From contig NC_089429.1 of the NCBI RefSeq assembly GCF_026210795.1, positions 3,100,001-3,164,000 of the forward strand: a stretch of DNA of 64,000 bases, in the 5' to 3' direction. The stretch comes from Rhizophagus irregularis (taxonomy: Eukaryota > Glomeromycota > Glomeromycetes > Glomerales > Glomeraceae). Shown here one piece after another: positions 34,466 to 46,759 of the stretch. Positions within the stretch are counted from its first letter, which is position 1. The number at the start of each line of letters is the position of its first letter. A program made the translations under genes and the position numbers. The notes under the pieces are model-generated. The model ran no database searches. It was not told the origin of the DNA and worked only from the letters and a program-made list of their open reading frames with translations.

Positions 34466-36503
34466 ATGAGAAAAAGATATATTCATTCTATTCCTTTAAA
34501 ACATCGAGTTCGAAATCATTTCTCTCATAAAATACCATCGTCTTTATTACATAATAGTAGTAAACATAATGAAGCTAGTGATATAAACTTTCAATATGAT
34601 AATAGTGATAATAAAGATGAAAATAATTATGGGAATAATGATGAAAATTATGAACGTAGCGATGATGAAAATTATGAAGATGATGATAATGAAAACTATG
34701 AGAGTAACAATGATGATGACGATGAAAATTATGAAAGCAACAATGATGAAGGCGATGATGAAAATTATGAAAGTAATAATAATGAAGGCGATAATGAAAA
34801 TTACGATGATGATGATGATGAAAATTATGAAGATAATGATGAAAGTTATGATAATGAATGCATTGTAGATGAAGCATTAAACCAAAATGAATTACCAAAT
34901 AATAATGGAAACTTTTGGCCATATTTTGAAAGTATTACAGCAGCATTACTTTTTTGTTGGGTTCATAAGCATAATATTTCAACAAGTGCTTATGATGAAC
35001 TTGTTGATATATTGCAACATCCTCAGTTTTGTATAAATGATATTGTAACAAACATTCGGAGATTTCGAAAATGGAGACAACGATTGCCACTTATTTCTAT
35101 TCGATCACGTTATGTTAAAATCTCTACTAAAAAAACACCATCAACGACTTGTACTATTAAACCAATTTACTACTTATCTGTTTCTGATATTATCTGGTAT
35201 GTCCTTAATAATCATTCTTTATTTAATAAAATGTACTTTGGTCCTGCATTAGAAGTAAAAGAAAAGTCTGAATTTTGGCATGGTGATCTTTAGGGAGAAT
35301 CACCTCAATTTGGTCAAGAAACTATTGTAATTAAACAAGGTATATACTTTGATATTCAGTTATTTAAATTTTGTAAATTATGTATATATACATAATAATT
35401 ACTAAATCTTTTTTATATATATAGTATTATATCAAATTGGTGATTATGTATACTACAATGAAATTACTGGAAAAAAATTTAGACGTATTTTAGTGATAAT
35501 ACTTGAAAATAATATTGAGAAATTAAAGATTCAACGTGTTCTTACATTTGATGAACTACCAGAAAGTTTTCATATTACAATAAGACAACAACAATCTCAT
35601 GATGGTGCACTTTGGTTACTTGATCGTGATGAATATAATGCAATTATTCTATTAGAACCACAGGCAATTATTCAAAAAATTACTGTAGGTCAAAATAATA
35701 ATAGTGCAAATAAATATATAATTGAGATTTTATATAAACATAATAATCATTGGAAATTTAGATCAGCATTATTAGATTACAAACACCCATCTGAGTATAC
35801 AGCAATTCCAAATCATAATAATTCTTTACCAGTCTATAAGTTTTTTTTAGATCTTTATTATGATGATTTTGGAACTTATCGCAATGTATATCATTCACTT
35901 GGTGATGTGTATTTACAATTTGGAAATATGACATTTAATGATCGAAAACAATTAAAAAACCATTTTGTACTTGGATTTGTTCCTTTTGGGGGATTTTGAT
36001 GATTTTATCAAACTATTTATTAAAGAAATATGTCAATTAGAAAAGGGAAAAGTCTTTGAGATAAATGGAGTACGTTGTTTAATAATTGCAAGTCTTGGGC
36101 AAGTAACAGCAGATTTACCACAAGGAAATGATCTTGCTTATATTAAAAGGCATGGAGCTATAAAGGGTTGTCGTTCTTGTCAAGCAACAAAAGAAAAATT
36201 AACTTCAGCTGATTTGAATATTCCATTAATTGCACGATACCATCATATTACAGATGAATTATATAATAGAATGGAAACTATAATAACAGCAACAGATCAG
36301 CGAAAGTTTGCAACAGAGTATGGTTTAAGAAATAAAAAGTCAATTTTAGACCTTTTAAAACGTGAAAAACATTTGCAGACCCCTCAAGATGTTTATCATT
36401 TAACAGCTGGAAAAATTCAACGGTTATTACATATAACTGTTAATTTGCTTTCTAATGATGGTAAAAAGGCATTTGTAACAGCTTGGAAGAGTTTTGAATA
36501 TCC

Positions 36504-36887
36504 TAAAGATGTAGTATGTAATTGATAATTACTACCTTATGTTGTAATAGTAAAGGTTGCAATCTATTACTACTTTTAAAGTTAAAGTGTTGTAATATTA
36601 CAATACTTATGATTATTCAAAAATTTTCTTTTTGAAAAATAAAAATTACAAAAATAAGTTTTTATAGAATAAATATCATCATAAAAAAAAATAATTAATA
36701 TATTATAATACATATTTGTATAATTAAAAATAATTACAACACTATATAATAATTACAATTTTAATAGTATTATAATACTATATAATAATTATAATATTGT
36801 ATTGCAATTACAACAAAAGTGTTGTATGTATGTTGTAATAGTTGCAACCTTACAACCTTCTAAAAATAATTACATATCACATCTTTA
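36504..36887. mobile_element. hAT-type MITE (TIR TAAAGATGT), 8-bp TSD GAATATCC, in the transposase gene
   Basis: Ends TAAAGATGTAGTATGTAATT and AATTACATATCACATCTTTA are inverted; GAATATCC is duplicated exactly at 36496-36503 and 36888-36895. Without it and one target copy the flanking codons join in frame (SFEYP then QQWQKL). The interior has many TTGTAAT words. Confidence 0.9.
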
Positions 36888-37971
36888 GAATATCCACAAC
36901 AATGGCAAAAACTTTCCAATCCAGTTTGGCATCATGAAAGCTTTATGATGTCAGACTGTCTTCGTCTTAGCACTGTAATGCCATTTATAATCAATAGATT
37001 TTTATGTTCTAATTATGTTAAAAATAACAGTTTAACAACAATACAAAATAGATGTAATATTACCCGAGCTGATTTTGCTACAAAAATGATTGTAACATGT
37101 TGGAAAGTAGTAGCAGAAACAATGGTGCTTGTATTTAAAAAGTCATATAATACTGATGATTATATTTTATTGCAAAAATGGTTGAAAAAAGAAATGGAAA
37201 TTCTTTCACAGGTAATTCATATTATAAATACAATGCTTTATTATTGTTTTATTTATTATTATACACTAATGAATTATTTTTTAATAGGTTTTTGAAGTTT
37301 TTGTAAATTTGCCAAATCTTCATGCAAGTTTTCATTTACTAAAAAATGCCAAAACATATGCAACATTATTGAACTCTACTGTTGGTGTAAAAGAAATTGT
37401 ACATAAAATTTTTAAAGGTATTGTACCACACACGAATAGAAAAAACATTGAATTAGATTTACTAAAAAGGTACACAACTCTCTTTGCAATACGTCACCTA
37501 ATTGATGGTGGTATTGATCCAAGACTTTTCCGGTCAAGCAATGCATTTACAAACCTATCAGAAAATTTTGCTCAAATTATAAGTGACTGGTTCATTGTAG
37601 AAGAATGCCTAAAAGATGATAATGGTGAAACAGAAGGTATTTAAATCAATTATTATTGCAATTTTTGTGATTTGACTTGCTAATTTTTCTAATATTTTTT
37701 TGTTTATTTAGTATGTACAAATGTTGATTACATTACAAAATTATCATTAAAAAATGAATACCACGTCAATCACAATGGTTTGCTAATATTTCAATCGATA
37801 TTAATAGTTCATTATTTCAATCAGAATTAATGCAAGCATATATTGATATGGAATTTCCAGCAGCATTAATACACAAGATGGTATTTTTTTATGAGATTGC
37901 AACTTACATTTGTGAAAATGATCAGGGATATTTTGTAAAACAACAGTTGCATGTTGGAGATGTTGTGACGA

Positions 37972-38517
37972 CCCTATAAAAAGTATTATACTTAAAATAT
38001 ACTTAAAATATATTTAAAATATACTTAATTTAAAAATTGCAAAATACTTATAATATATTTTTAATATATCTAAAATATACTTAAAATTATCTTAAAATAT
38101 AGAATATATTTAATTTTTAAAATATACTATATTTAAATTTACTAAAATATCTTAAAATATATTTAAATTATATTTAAATTAAAATTTAAGTATATTATAA
38201 GATTATTATAAGTATATTTTTTACATACTTAAAATATACTTAAAATATATTATGAAATATATTATAAGTATACTTTAAGTATGTAAAAAATATACCTATA
38301 ATATACTTAAATTTTAATTTAAATATAATTTAAGTATATTTTAAGTATTTGGGCAAAAATTAAATATATTAGAAATATATTTTAAGATAATTTTAAATAC
38401 ATTTTAAGTATATTATAAGTATTTCGCAATTTTTAAATTAAATATATTTTAAGTATATTTTAAATATATTTTAAAAAGTTTTTAATTATATTTTAAATAT
38501 AAATACTTTTTATAGGG
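37972..38517. mobile_element. AT-rich fold-back MITE, ends CCCTATAAAAAGTAT, 3-bp TSD CGA
   Basis: Left CCCTATAAAAAGTATTATAC and right ...AATACTTTTTATAGGG are inverted; arms of more than 100 bp share AATTGC.AAATACTTATAATA. CGA is present at 37969-37971 and 38518-38520. The host codons before and after join in frame (GDVVT then IQKEIYSES), which confirms the borders. Interior of AAATATACTTAAAATATA units. Confidence 0.9.
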
Positions 38518-38828
38518 CGATACAGAAAGAAATTTACAGTGAAAGTTATGCCATTGTAGAAGCAATCTTTAGTCATCAGGGCAATAATGAAAAACTATAT
38601 GCATTCGTAATTGTAAACTGGTTTGAAGAGACATCACAAACAAAACTCGATTGTCCAATATATCGGTTAGGCTGGAAACATTGGCGACATATTTTTCCCA
38701 TTTCCGTAATAGATTTAGTAAATAAGGTTCATTTTGTACATGATTGTATTGGTGACATGTGTAAGGATTCACATGATACAAAAAACAATAATTATATAAA
38801 AAATAAATTTTATTTTACCGCCGTTTAA

Positions 38829-39680
38829 GAAATTAAATAAAATTTCATTATTTATTTTTTATTTCATTGATTGGTTAAGAATCCATCGATTACTAAGCTA
38901 ACACAGTTAAACAAGTAAAATAATTACATCAAAGGAATTCTTTATGCAGAATTGCAGAAACCATTCCTCAGTTATTACAATAATAACATGTTAAACCAGA
39001 TTTTTTCGGTATTAATATTTAATTCTAATATTAATAATAATAAAATCCACAAAAACATCTGCAGTAAATCTAGTACTATGCTAAAAATAAAAGTCCGCCT
39101 GAGAAACTGACCAGTTCACCAAGATAAACCTAATATAATAATAGAAATGAAAAAATGAATATAAGATGCAGAAGGATGCGAAAATTTCAGAAAGAAGAAG
39201 CTTGTGAACCTAAAATATATTCAATTAACAATTTTAGTTTACTTGTGAAAACTTTAAAAAAATCCTGCAATCGTGAGCATGGCTTTGATCGTTCGATCAA
39301 ATAGCTCTTTTTTTTGAAGTACGAAAGCTGCAATCCAACATCCAAAAGCCATATGAAGAACAGATAAAATCCTTTCAAAAATCATATTTGTTTTATAACA
39401 AATGGTCACCTTTTACATCAACAAATACCACCCTACGAAAATTTTGCCTACTGCTCCACGGTTTCTTCATCAAAGAATTATCTGTTATGGTAAAAAAAAA
39501 TACAATCATGATCCCATTAGCATAAATAATGCTGGCACTCAGATAAAATCAAAATTGCTGCCAAAGATGCTTGCTTCAACGACCAATATATAATATGTCG
39601 ACATCAACAAAAAATATGCTGATACCACATTATTCTATCTTTCGGGAGTTGCATCTACAATTATACTTAAACCTACAACT
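38829..39680. other. Between the transposase gene and the next hAT
   Basis: Two short ORFs (39187-39378 minus, 39402-39593 plus) have no recognisable family. No element end was found apart from the hAT border at 39681. Confidence 0.35.
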
Positions 39681-39699
39681 AAGGATGGTGCCGTAATTG

Positions 39700-39820
39700 G
39701 GCAATTGCGGATTAATTGCGGATCCGCAATATTGCGGATTTGCGGATTTCAGAAGTCCAAATATCCGCAAATCCGCAAACCGCAATTATCCGCAAATCCG
39801 TAAAAAATCCGCAAATTAGC
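39700..39820. repeat. Left subterminal GCGGATTTGCGG repeats
   Basis: Several copies of GCGGATTTGCGGATT and its inverse (AATCCGCAAATCCGC) in both orientations. In hAT elements, short repeats at this place are transposase-binding sites (known for Ac/Ds); here that role is inferred. Confidence 0.75.
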
Positions 39821-39998
39821 CAATTAAATACTGTATCATGATCATTACTCAATCTATATATTTATATCAAATCATCAAATTTAGTATTATTACTCACTCT
39901 ATTATAATATAATCAATTTATAATGCATCAAAACATCAAAACAATTGTATCTAAATTCTTCTTTTTCTATTTACTTTTTTCAACAATTTATTATTAAA

Positions 39999-42488
39999 AT
40001 GTCAAAAACACCTTCTTCGGCTCTTAATTTAAAGATTCGTGGAAAAAAAGTTGAGCTATTGCCTGAAGACGAAGAATTAATTTCGTTAGCACTGTCAATT
40101 ATTTGAACTAAGTCTAATAAAAAAATTGAATCATGTAATTTTGACCAAGATAAAGTAAGATTATCTTTCAAAAAGAATGAGGGACGCGTTTATTTTGACT
40201 TGCAAGAATCGGCTTTAGATTTTACATTCATCAATAAGGTATTCCATAAGGCCCTTTTTAAATGATTTTGATTTCGCTTATAATTTTTTTTTTCAGTCCA
40301 CCTTTTTCCCTTGAATTTTCGTTTCTGGACAATTTTGTCCACTTTTTTTGTTTCGTTTCTGGACAATTTTGTCCACTTTTTTTTTGTTCTACCTTTTTCT
40401 CGTTTCTGGACAATTTTGTCTACTTTTTTCTGTTCTACCTTTTTCTCGTTTCTGGACAATTTTGTCCATTTTTTTTTGTTCCACTTTTTTCCCTTGAATT
40501 TCCGTTTCTGGACAATTTTGTCCACTTTTCGTTTCTGGACCACTTTTTTCTCTTGGTATCAGAACCATTTCATTTTAGAACAAATGATTTCATTTCTGAA
40601 CAAAATTCATTACTTTTTAGGGTAATTTGGCTGAACTTGAACGCTACAAATCGCTATATGAATTATATAAAGGTAGATACGAAGTAATTCGTTTACAGGT
40701 AAATATGTGAATGAATTTTAATATTTATATCTTAATTTTGTTTATATTTTATTTGTTTATTTATATATATTCTAATAATAGCCAGAAAATACACGTTCAA
40801 CTACATCTGGTACAACTGGTAGCGTGAATGAATCATTAAGAGAATTGTTACAATATTCAACACCCAAACACACGTGCCTAGAATCCTCTCCCAGCTCGTC
40901 ATTATATCTTAAACCCAACGATTCAGAACTTGCCCGTGTGTTAAACAGTGATTTATCCATAAATAATCTTTCTACTTCGACACCGAAACAAAAATTTGGT
41001 CGAATTTGAATATACGCTGTATCGAAAAATTTGGCGGACAAGATCACATAAAAAATGATGTTTCTATTTCTGACATAATGTGGGCCAGTACAACCTTACC
41101 TGCGTACCGCAGCTGGAACACAATGAAGAATTATTATGATGACATTGATAAATGGATCGCAAAAATTAGTAGCTTCTGTAAGTTAAATTTATCAAATTCT
41201 GAAATTGTTCTTGATTATTATATTTTTCTTATAATATTTATATCTAAATTTTCTAGGTACTGCTAATGATGATGAGGATAACAATTTTCAACCTACTGAA
41301 GCTGCAAATTTAAGTTCTACTAGGGATGAATCTGGCAACAGTGAAATTAATGAATTTAACCCACCTTCACAATACAAAGTAGTTCCAGCATCAAGATTGA
41401 GAGCACGAGCATCAACCACAGAAGTTGAAACATCGATGAAACCACCAACAAGATCAATAACATCTAAAGTAAAATTAGCAACACAAGTGCCAACTAGAAA
41501 AGTGATAGTATCTATAGAACCACGGGTACCAACTTCAGAAATGAAGTCATCGGCGGAGGTACCTCCAGAAATGACATTGGCGAAATCAGCGGAATCAAGT
41601 GTGGTAGAATCACAAGTACCTTCAGAAATGGCAGTGGAGGAATCAGCAGAATCAGCAGAATCACAAGCACTAGCTTCAGAAATGGAGGAATCAGAAGAAT
41701 TAGAAGCATCAACATCTGTGTCGTTATCAAAATCCGTTGTACGAAAACGTAATTTCTCAGATGATGATGACGACGACGATGATAAAGCCAAATTATTAAA
41801 TTCTACCCAATTGTTATTATTCAAAAAGGGAAAGAAACTTCACGATATTTTGTTAGCAGATTCATCGTTTAATGGCGAACTCATTGCTTCTGAAGAATTA
41901 AAAGTATCAGATATATCCAATGACTTAAATGAAATGCTGAAAGATGACCCAGTCAAAATCGTTGATGAGAAATCCGCTAAAGATCGAATCGATCAATGGC
42001 GAAGGCAAGAATTACAATGTGAAAATTTTGTTATAGCCGCTGAGTCTTTTAATTTATTACATTTGGTGTCCTTGGTCCAAATTTATGATGATCTATTTGA
42101 ACTTGGAGAAAAATTAAGAACTGACCCTAATAATAATATAAAAACTACAAAATCTTGGGTTATTCAGTTCATGCGGTCTGTGCTTAAAATTGGCGACAAA
42201 ATGGAACAAAGGAATAGGGTAGGATGTGATCGATTACGAAGGTTATTTAATGAAGGAATCACGAGTACGCAACTTGCGAAAGCTGGGTGCCGTAAGTGCG
42301 ATTTTTTCGTTAAACAAGAATATTATGAAGTATTTTTGTCCCAAGTTCCTACATTAGAAACTCGTCGATCAATTTCAAGTTTGTCGAACGAACGTCTTTC
42401 TGAAATCTTGTCTACTGCTAATCCAGATAGTACTGCACAAAAAAAAAGAGAAGAGTTGAATTTATGGGGGAGGAATTCATTAATATAG
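39999..42488 (+). pseudogene. Passenger gene of the hAT element, function unknown
   Basis: ATG 39999 (MSKTPSSALNLKIRGKK), TGA in frame at about 40104, open to donor 40240 (INK/GTATTCC). Exon 2, about 40621-40699 (GNLAELERYKSLYELYKGRY); exon 3 from 40782 (PENTRSTTSG); a frameshift near 41005; donor 41179 and acceptor 41256, in phase; last exon 41257-42488. The middle is Ser/Glu/Val-rich low complexity with an Asp8 run near residue 125 of the last exon. The C-terminal 230 residues are a compact helical domain (DRIDQWRRQELQCENF, SWVIQFMRSVLKIGDK, CRKCDFFVKQEYYEVF). Only two lesions in about 600 codons. No homologue recognised; it is not a hAT transposase, a known replication protein or an OTU protease by eye. 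Confidence 0.6.
40315..40550 (+). repeat. GGACAATTTTGTCC cluster in intron 1 of the passenger gene
   Basis: Five copies of CTGGACAATTTTGT[CT]YAC spaced 35-50 bp with TTTTTT and CGTTTCTGG between them, plus one truncated copy. The intron is composed largely of this repeat. Confidence 0.85.
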
Positions 42489-42659
42489 CGGATAAATAAA
42501 AAAAATAGTGAATACATTGAATATGTTGGTTAGTGGGTAATATCATTATCAACAAAGAAGCATGTATTTTATATTCAGTTGGCATAAGTTATACGCGTTA
42601 GATAGATAATTAAATGTATAGATAATTAAACGTAACATTTACATATTTTCAAATTGCAC

Positions 42660-42850
42660 AGGGAAGCTTCTGTCCAAAGTTTCTAAAGCAAAAAAAAGTA
42701 AAGTTTTCTGATTATAAAGTGGACAATTTTGTCCAAAATAAAAAATAAAGTTTTCTGAATACAAAAGTGGACAATTTTGTCCAAAATAAATAATAAAGTT
42801 TTCTGAATACAAAAGTGGACAATTTTGTCCAAAATAAAAAGGGAGGACAA
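42660..42850. repeat. GGACAATTTTGTCC cluster between the convergent genes
   Basis: Three copies of GTGGACAATTTTGTCCAAAA at about 50-bp spacing with AAAGTTTTCTGAATACAAAA between, in the 3' intergenic region of the passenger gene and transposase. Confidence 0.85.
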
Positions 42851-42958
42851 AATTGTTGATATGCATTATAAAATACTATCAAATTTATTAGATATTAAAT
42901 GTTCACAATAAGTACAAATATGAATATTATATAGGCAAAATAAAAGTCAAAAAAAGAA

Positions 42959-45317
42959 TTAGTTTAATTGTTCCGGATCCCATTCCTCTTCGCCATCACT
43001 ATCATATCTTCGAGTAATAGTTGGAAGTATAGAATTATCAATAAAGACCCATGGTCCTAGATCTACCGTGCTTTCAATATCTAATGTTTCATCATTCATA
43101 TTTGTTTCATCAGATTGATGTTCATTAAAACTATCATCATCATCATTCTCACTCATAATTTCTTCTTCTTCTTCAAATACTGTATTCAGCATGAGTTGAA
43201 TATCATCATCTAACTTTGAATTGCTATCACCGTTACTTGTATAATTTAAGTCTTTTTTAGCATGTTTGAGAGAATAAAGATATATTTTCGCCATTGTCTC
43301 TATAGTTTCTGGTTGCAAATTTATACGTCTCTTACCAAAGAGCCATCCTATGGCTGAAAATAATCTTTCACAACTTGCCGAGTGTGGGGTTATTGAAAAT
43401 ATTACTTTAGCTAGCCGCAAAGAGAAGAAAATTTCCCATCAACTATGGAATTCCACCAATGGTAAGCTGTGTCATGAACTGAATAAGACGTGTTATATGG
43501 TTCAGAATTATCAAAGTATGCACGAAGTTGTGCATCAAGTTCTAATCCAGAATTTTTTTTATGCCCAAGGTTTTTCCAGATTCGAAGGGCACACTTTCTA
43601 AGACGCTCAAATTGATTATTACGCATTCCATGTCCTAACAAATTTGCAAAATTATATTATTAAATGAATTTAAATAACAATAAAAAAAATAATTACCTCG
43701 GTATTTAGGATGAAGGAAGAAACCTAACAAATAGATATCCTCGTCAAACTCTTTATATCTATTAAAAAAATATTTAAAATTAAACATTAATTTTGAATCT
43801 TCTATTAAAGATACTAACTTAATACATTACCGCTTATTAAAAATGCTAATACAAGAGTTTCTTAACTCTTTATAATCATCAGTTGGCATTGACTTAAAAA
43901 ATGCTGCGATACGAAGAAGATGCAGATAACAATCTGCTAAAGTTACATTACTTCCTTCTAACATGAGAATTGCTTTTTTTATCGGCTCCAAAATATCCGA
44001 TAAAATACGAATGTCATCAAAAAACCCTCTTTTTTTCAAAATTGCTTTTACAGCTTCATTAGAGATTTCGCGTTCATGATTGTCCAGGACCTAATTGAAT
44101 AAACATTTTTGTATTAGGTTTAATTATTATTAATTTAAATATAAAGTATACGTACATGTAATAAAGCATCTTTTAATCTGTACACCGAAGATGTACATTC
44201 ATGGACTGTCGTCCATCTTGTTTCGATGTACGTTTTCAGCCCTCCACCTGCAATATTTTTTGCATCAATCGCTTCTTTAAGCCAAGTGCTGGCAAGGGTT
44301 GAATTTTTGAAGTATCTTGTTAAAATATTTGCTCGTTTTACAAGACATTTAACTTGATCTACTTTGACAATATCACTACTTATCAGATTGATGCAATGGG
44401 CGATGCATCGTATATTGATAATGGATGGATATTCATTCGTGATTAATCGACGGGCACCTGCGACATTGGCAGCATTGTCACTGACAATAGCGACAATTTT
44501 GCTTATACCCACTTTACAAATTATATCATTTATAACTTTTGATAAATATTCAGCGGTATGTGAATTTTTAGAAAGGTCTTCAAGTTGTAATAGATATTCC
44601 TTTTCTCGATGGTGTCAGCAAAATAAACGCCCATAAGCTATTCCCTCAAGGGTCTGTCCAACCATCAAGAGCTAATAAAAAATATATGGATAGTTATTTT
44701 TTTAATAAAATATTTTGAAGCAATTATAGAAATTATAGATTTACCGATAATAAAATTAGACTCTTTTTCTAATTCATTGTTGACTCGTGCATTGACTCTG
44801 GATAATTCCGCCTCCAATAAAGTACCATTTAGTACTCGTCGCGAAGGTGGATCGTATCCTGGCTCCAGCGCTTTTATCATGTCGATAAACCAAGGATTAT
44901 CGATTGTGCTAAAGGGTATGTTGCACATCACGTAGGCTTTCGTTATCACCCGGTCTAATTCATCACTCCGTCCTTTTTCTATTTTACCTCCTCCGTAAAA
45001 ATTCTTAATTCCCGTTTGTCGAACCCTTTTGTTAGGATAATCTGATTCATCTTCATCTGCGCTTTTTTCTCTTCTTTAGCAAGATTTTTCCCGACAATTT
45101 TGGCAAAATACAATGAAACATCATCGGGGCATTTTTTACAGTGGTTTGCCAAATGTGCACTGAGGACTTGGGGCCTTCCTTGTCTCCAGTATTGTCGACA
45201 GTAACTACACGTCGCTGAATAGTGTCCTCTCGACTGCATGTTACCTTGTATCATATGATTACACCATACATCTGATGGTGGTCGACCTTTGCTTACCTTA
45301 GAAGGACCGCTTGACAT
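42959..45317 (-). pseudogene. hAT transposase, nearly complete, lightly broken
   Basis: Start ATG 45317 (MSSGPSKVSKGRPPSDVWC). BED zinc finger CSYC...HLANHC near residues 35-60. After an intron, IDNPWFIDMIKALEPGYDPP (a conserved hAT segment). RNase H-like core: LDGWTDP, SDNAANVAGARR (second Asp region, about 44470), CIAHCINL, and ETRWTTVHEC (about 44215). Insertion domain, then SASCERLFSAIGWLFGKRR (catalytic Glu, about 43370) and an acidic tail ending at 42959. Lesions: TGA in the LDGWTDP region (about 44655), a one-base shift near 44608, another near 43415. Four or five short introns remain intact. Cut-and-paste transposase of hAT type; probably inactivated recently. Confidence 0.85.
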
Positions 45318-45479
45318 GACGTTATAAAGAGTAAAACTTGAAATTAAAAGAGTTTGTCATCAATATCGTTTTAAAGTTTGATTTAGTAGTACAAGATGTT
45401 GATTGATTAAGATCACGCCTAATTGTAAATTGTGAAGTTTAAATTTCAATAATGTGAAAATTTGTAAATTTAACTGGAC

Positions 45480-45975
45480 AAAGAGAAAAATTGAACAAAA
45501 TTGTCCAGAAACAATACGAGGAATAAGGTGACCAGAAATGATACAAGAAAAAAAGTGGACAAAATTGTCCAGAAGCGATGGATGTCCAAAAATGATAGAA
45601 AAAAAGTGGACAAAATTGTCCAGAAGCGATGGATGTCCAAAAATGATAGAAAAAAGTGGACAGAATTGTCCAGAAGCGATGGATGTCCAAAAATGATAGA
45701 AAAAAGTGGACAGAAGCGATGGATGTTCAAAAATGATAGAAAAAAAGTGGACAAAATTGTCAAGAAGCGATGGATGTCCAAAAATGATAGAAAAAAAAGT
45801 GGACAAAATTGTCCAGAAGCGATGGATGTCCAAAAAATGATAGAAAAAAAGTGGACAAAATTGTCCAGAAGCGATGGATGTCCAAAAATGATAGAAAAAA
45901 AGTGGACAAAATTGTCCAGAAGCGATGGATGTCCAAAAATGATAGAAAAAAAGTGGACAAAATTGTCCAGAAATA
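45480..45975 (-). repeat. 49-bp tandem array with GGACAAAATTGTCC, upstream of the transposase
   Basis: Nine units of about 49 bp: GTGGACAAAATTGTCCAGAA, then GCGATGGATGTCCAAAAATG, then ATAGAAAAAA. Two units lack part of the palindrome. The array begins 165 bp upstream of the transposase ATG, so it lies in the promoter region. Confidence 0.9.
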
Positions 45976-46189
45976 TTACGAGTAAAAAGTGTATAAAATT
46001 GAATCAAAGAAGTCTTGGTATAGCATGATATCATCATCAGACGAAGTTGATTGTGATGAATAAATAGTATGTTTAATTCAGTATAATAACTTTGACAAAA
46101 AAAAAATTATAAAAATAACACTTCTAATTTTAACAATTTTTAATATGTCGGGATGACGAATTCTTTATTTTGAATTGATGGTTTTTTAC

Positions 46190-46445
46190 TTGATATTATT
46201 TTATTTAACATTGCGGATTTGCGATACAGTATTGATTTACGGATTCATTGCGGATTTGCGATACAGTATTGATTTGCGGATTCATTGCGAACTTGCGGAT
46301 TCATTGCGGATTTGCGATACAGTATTGATTTGCGGATTCATTACAGACTTGCGGATTTATTGCGGATTTGCGGATTTATTGCGGATATGCGGATTCATTG
46401 CGGATATGCGGACTCATATGCGCAATTCAATTCTTAAATCCGCAA
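46190..46445. repeat. Right subterminal GCGGATTTGCGGATT repeats
   Basis: At least ten copies of TTGCGGATT[TC]ATTGCGGA and GCGATACAGTATTGATTTGC, partner of the left subterminal cluster. Confidence 0.85.
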
Positions 46446-46759
46446 TACTGCAGATTTGGAAAAGCAATTTCGGCGCCATCCTTACTAGTAGTGTATATTA
46501 AAAAAATCTATCCTGCTATGCACATAGGAAAAAATTTTTATAAAGTAGTCAAAATAGGCAACATATCCAAAAAAATTTTAATACAAAAAACTCAAAATCC
46601 AGTACAGCCATTTTTGTAAAAGATAAAATCTTTCATTTGCAAGAGCCAAAAGCAGATTCCAGCTCAATCAAATAAATTAGGAGGTTCTAAAGTAATAAAA
46701 TATGAAAGTGAGCTAAAAGATTGACATTGTAAATATTTCTAAAAAAATGACAAATATTT

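Larger units (their letters stand above)
34466..38828 (+). pseudogene. KDZ/Plavaka-like transposase interrupted by two MITEs
   Basis: ATG 34466; an acidic N-terminus of ENYESNNDD repeats; then FWPYFESITAALLFCWVHKH. TAG at 35291; intron about 35340-35424; then a BAH-like piece (YQIGDYVYYNEITGKKFRRI) and the core LDLYYDDFGTYRNVYHSLGD followed by GDVYLQFGNMTFNDRKQ and RHGAIKGCRSC. Later HLQTPQDVYHLTAGKIQRLL, SFMMSDCLRLSTVMPF, NLPNLHASFHLL and KRYTTLFAIRHLIDGG; the end is KNKFYFTAV and TAA 38826-38828. Lesions: the TAG, a frameshift near 35990, possibly one near 37760, and two MITE insertions. Known: KDZ elements are large fungal DNA transposons with an RNase H-fold transposase. The subfamily assignment is by resemblance (D-x-x-x-x-N then a conserved LG-V-Y block). 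Confidence 0.65.
39681..46483. mobile_element. 6.8-kb hAT transposon with transposase and a second, convergent gene
   Basis: Ends AAGGATGGTGCCG (39681) and CGGCGCCATCCTT (46483) are inverted with one mismatch. Subterminal GCGGATTTGCGGATT repeats lie inside both ends (39700-39820 and 46190-46445). Two genes converge between them: plus 39999-42488 and minus 42959-45317. A GGACAA/TTGTCC palindrome is clustered in three non-coding intervals. No convincing 8-bp duplication is visible at the borders. Confidence 0.8.

Noticed and set aside
34575-34922. His/Tyr-rich minus ORF and Met/Lys-rich plus ORF
   Set aside because: Antisense and shifted shadows of the acidic ENYESNND repeats of the transposase gene.
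40262-40687. Phe-rich ORFs across the GGACAATTTTGTCC cluster
   Set aside because: Translation of a tandem repeat inside an intron; no unique protein sequence.
41288-41824. 178-aa Ser/Asp-rich minus ORF
   Set aside because: Antisense of the low-complexity part of the passenger gene, whose plus frame continues into a longer ordered region.
45360-46037. 225-aa minus ORF and overlapping ORFs
   Set aside because: Translation of the 49-bp array upstream of the transposase; periodic sequence without independent support.
39681-46483. 8-bp target duplication at the borders of the large hAT
   Set aside because: CTACAACT and neighbouring octamers do not match ACTAGTAG in any register beyond 5 of 8, so it is not claimed.
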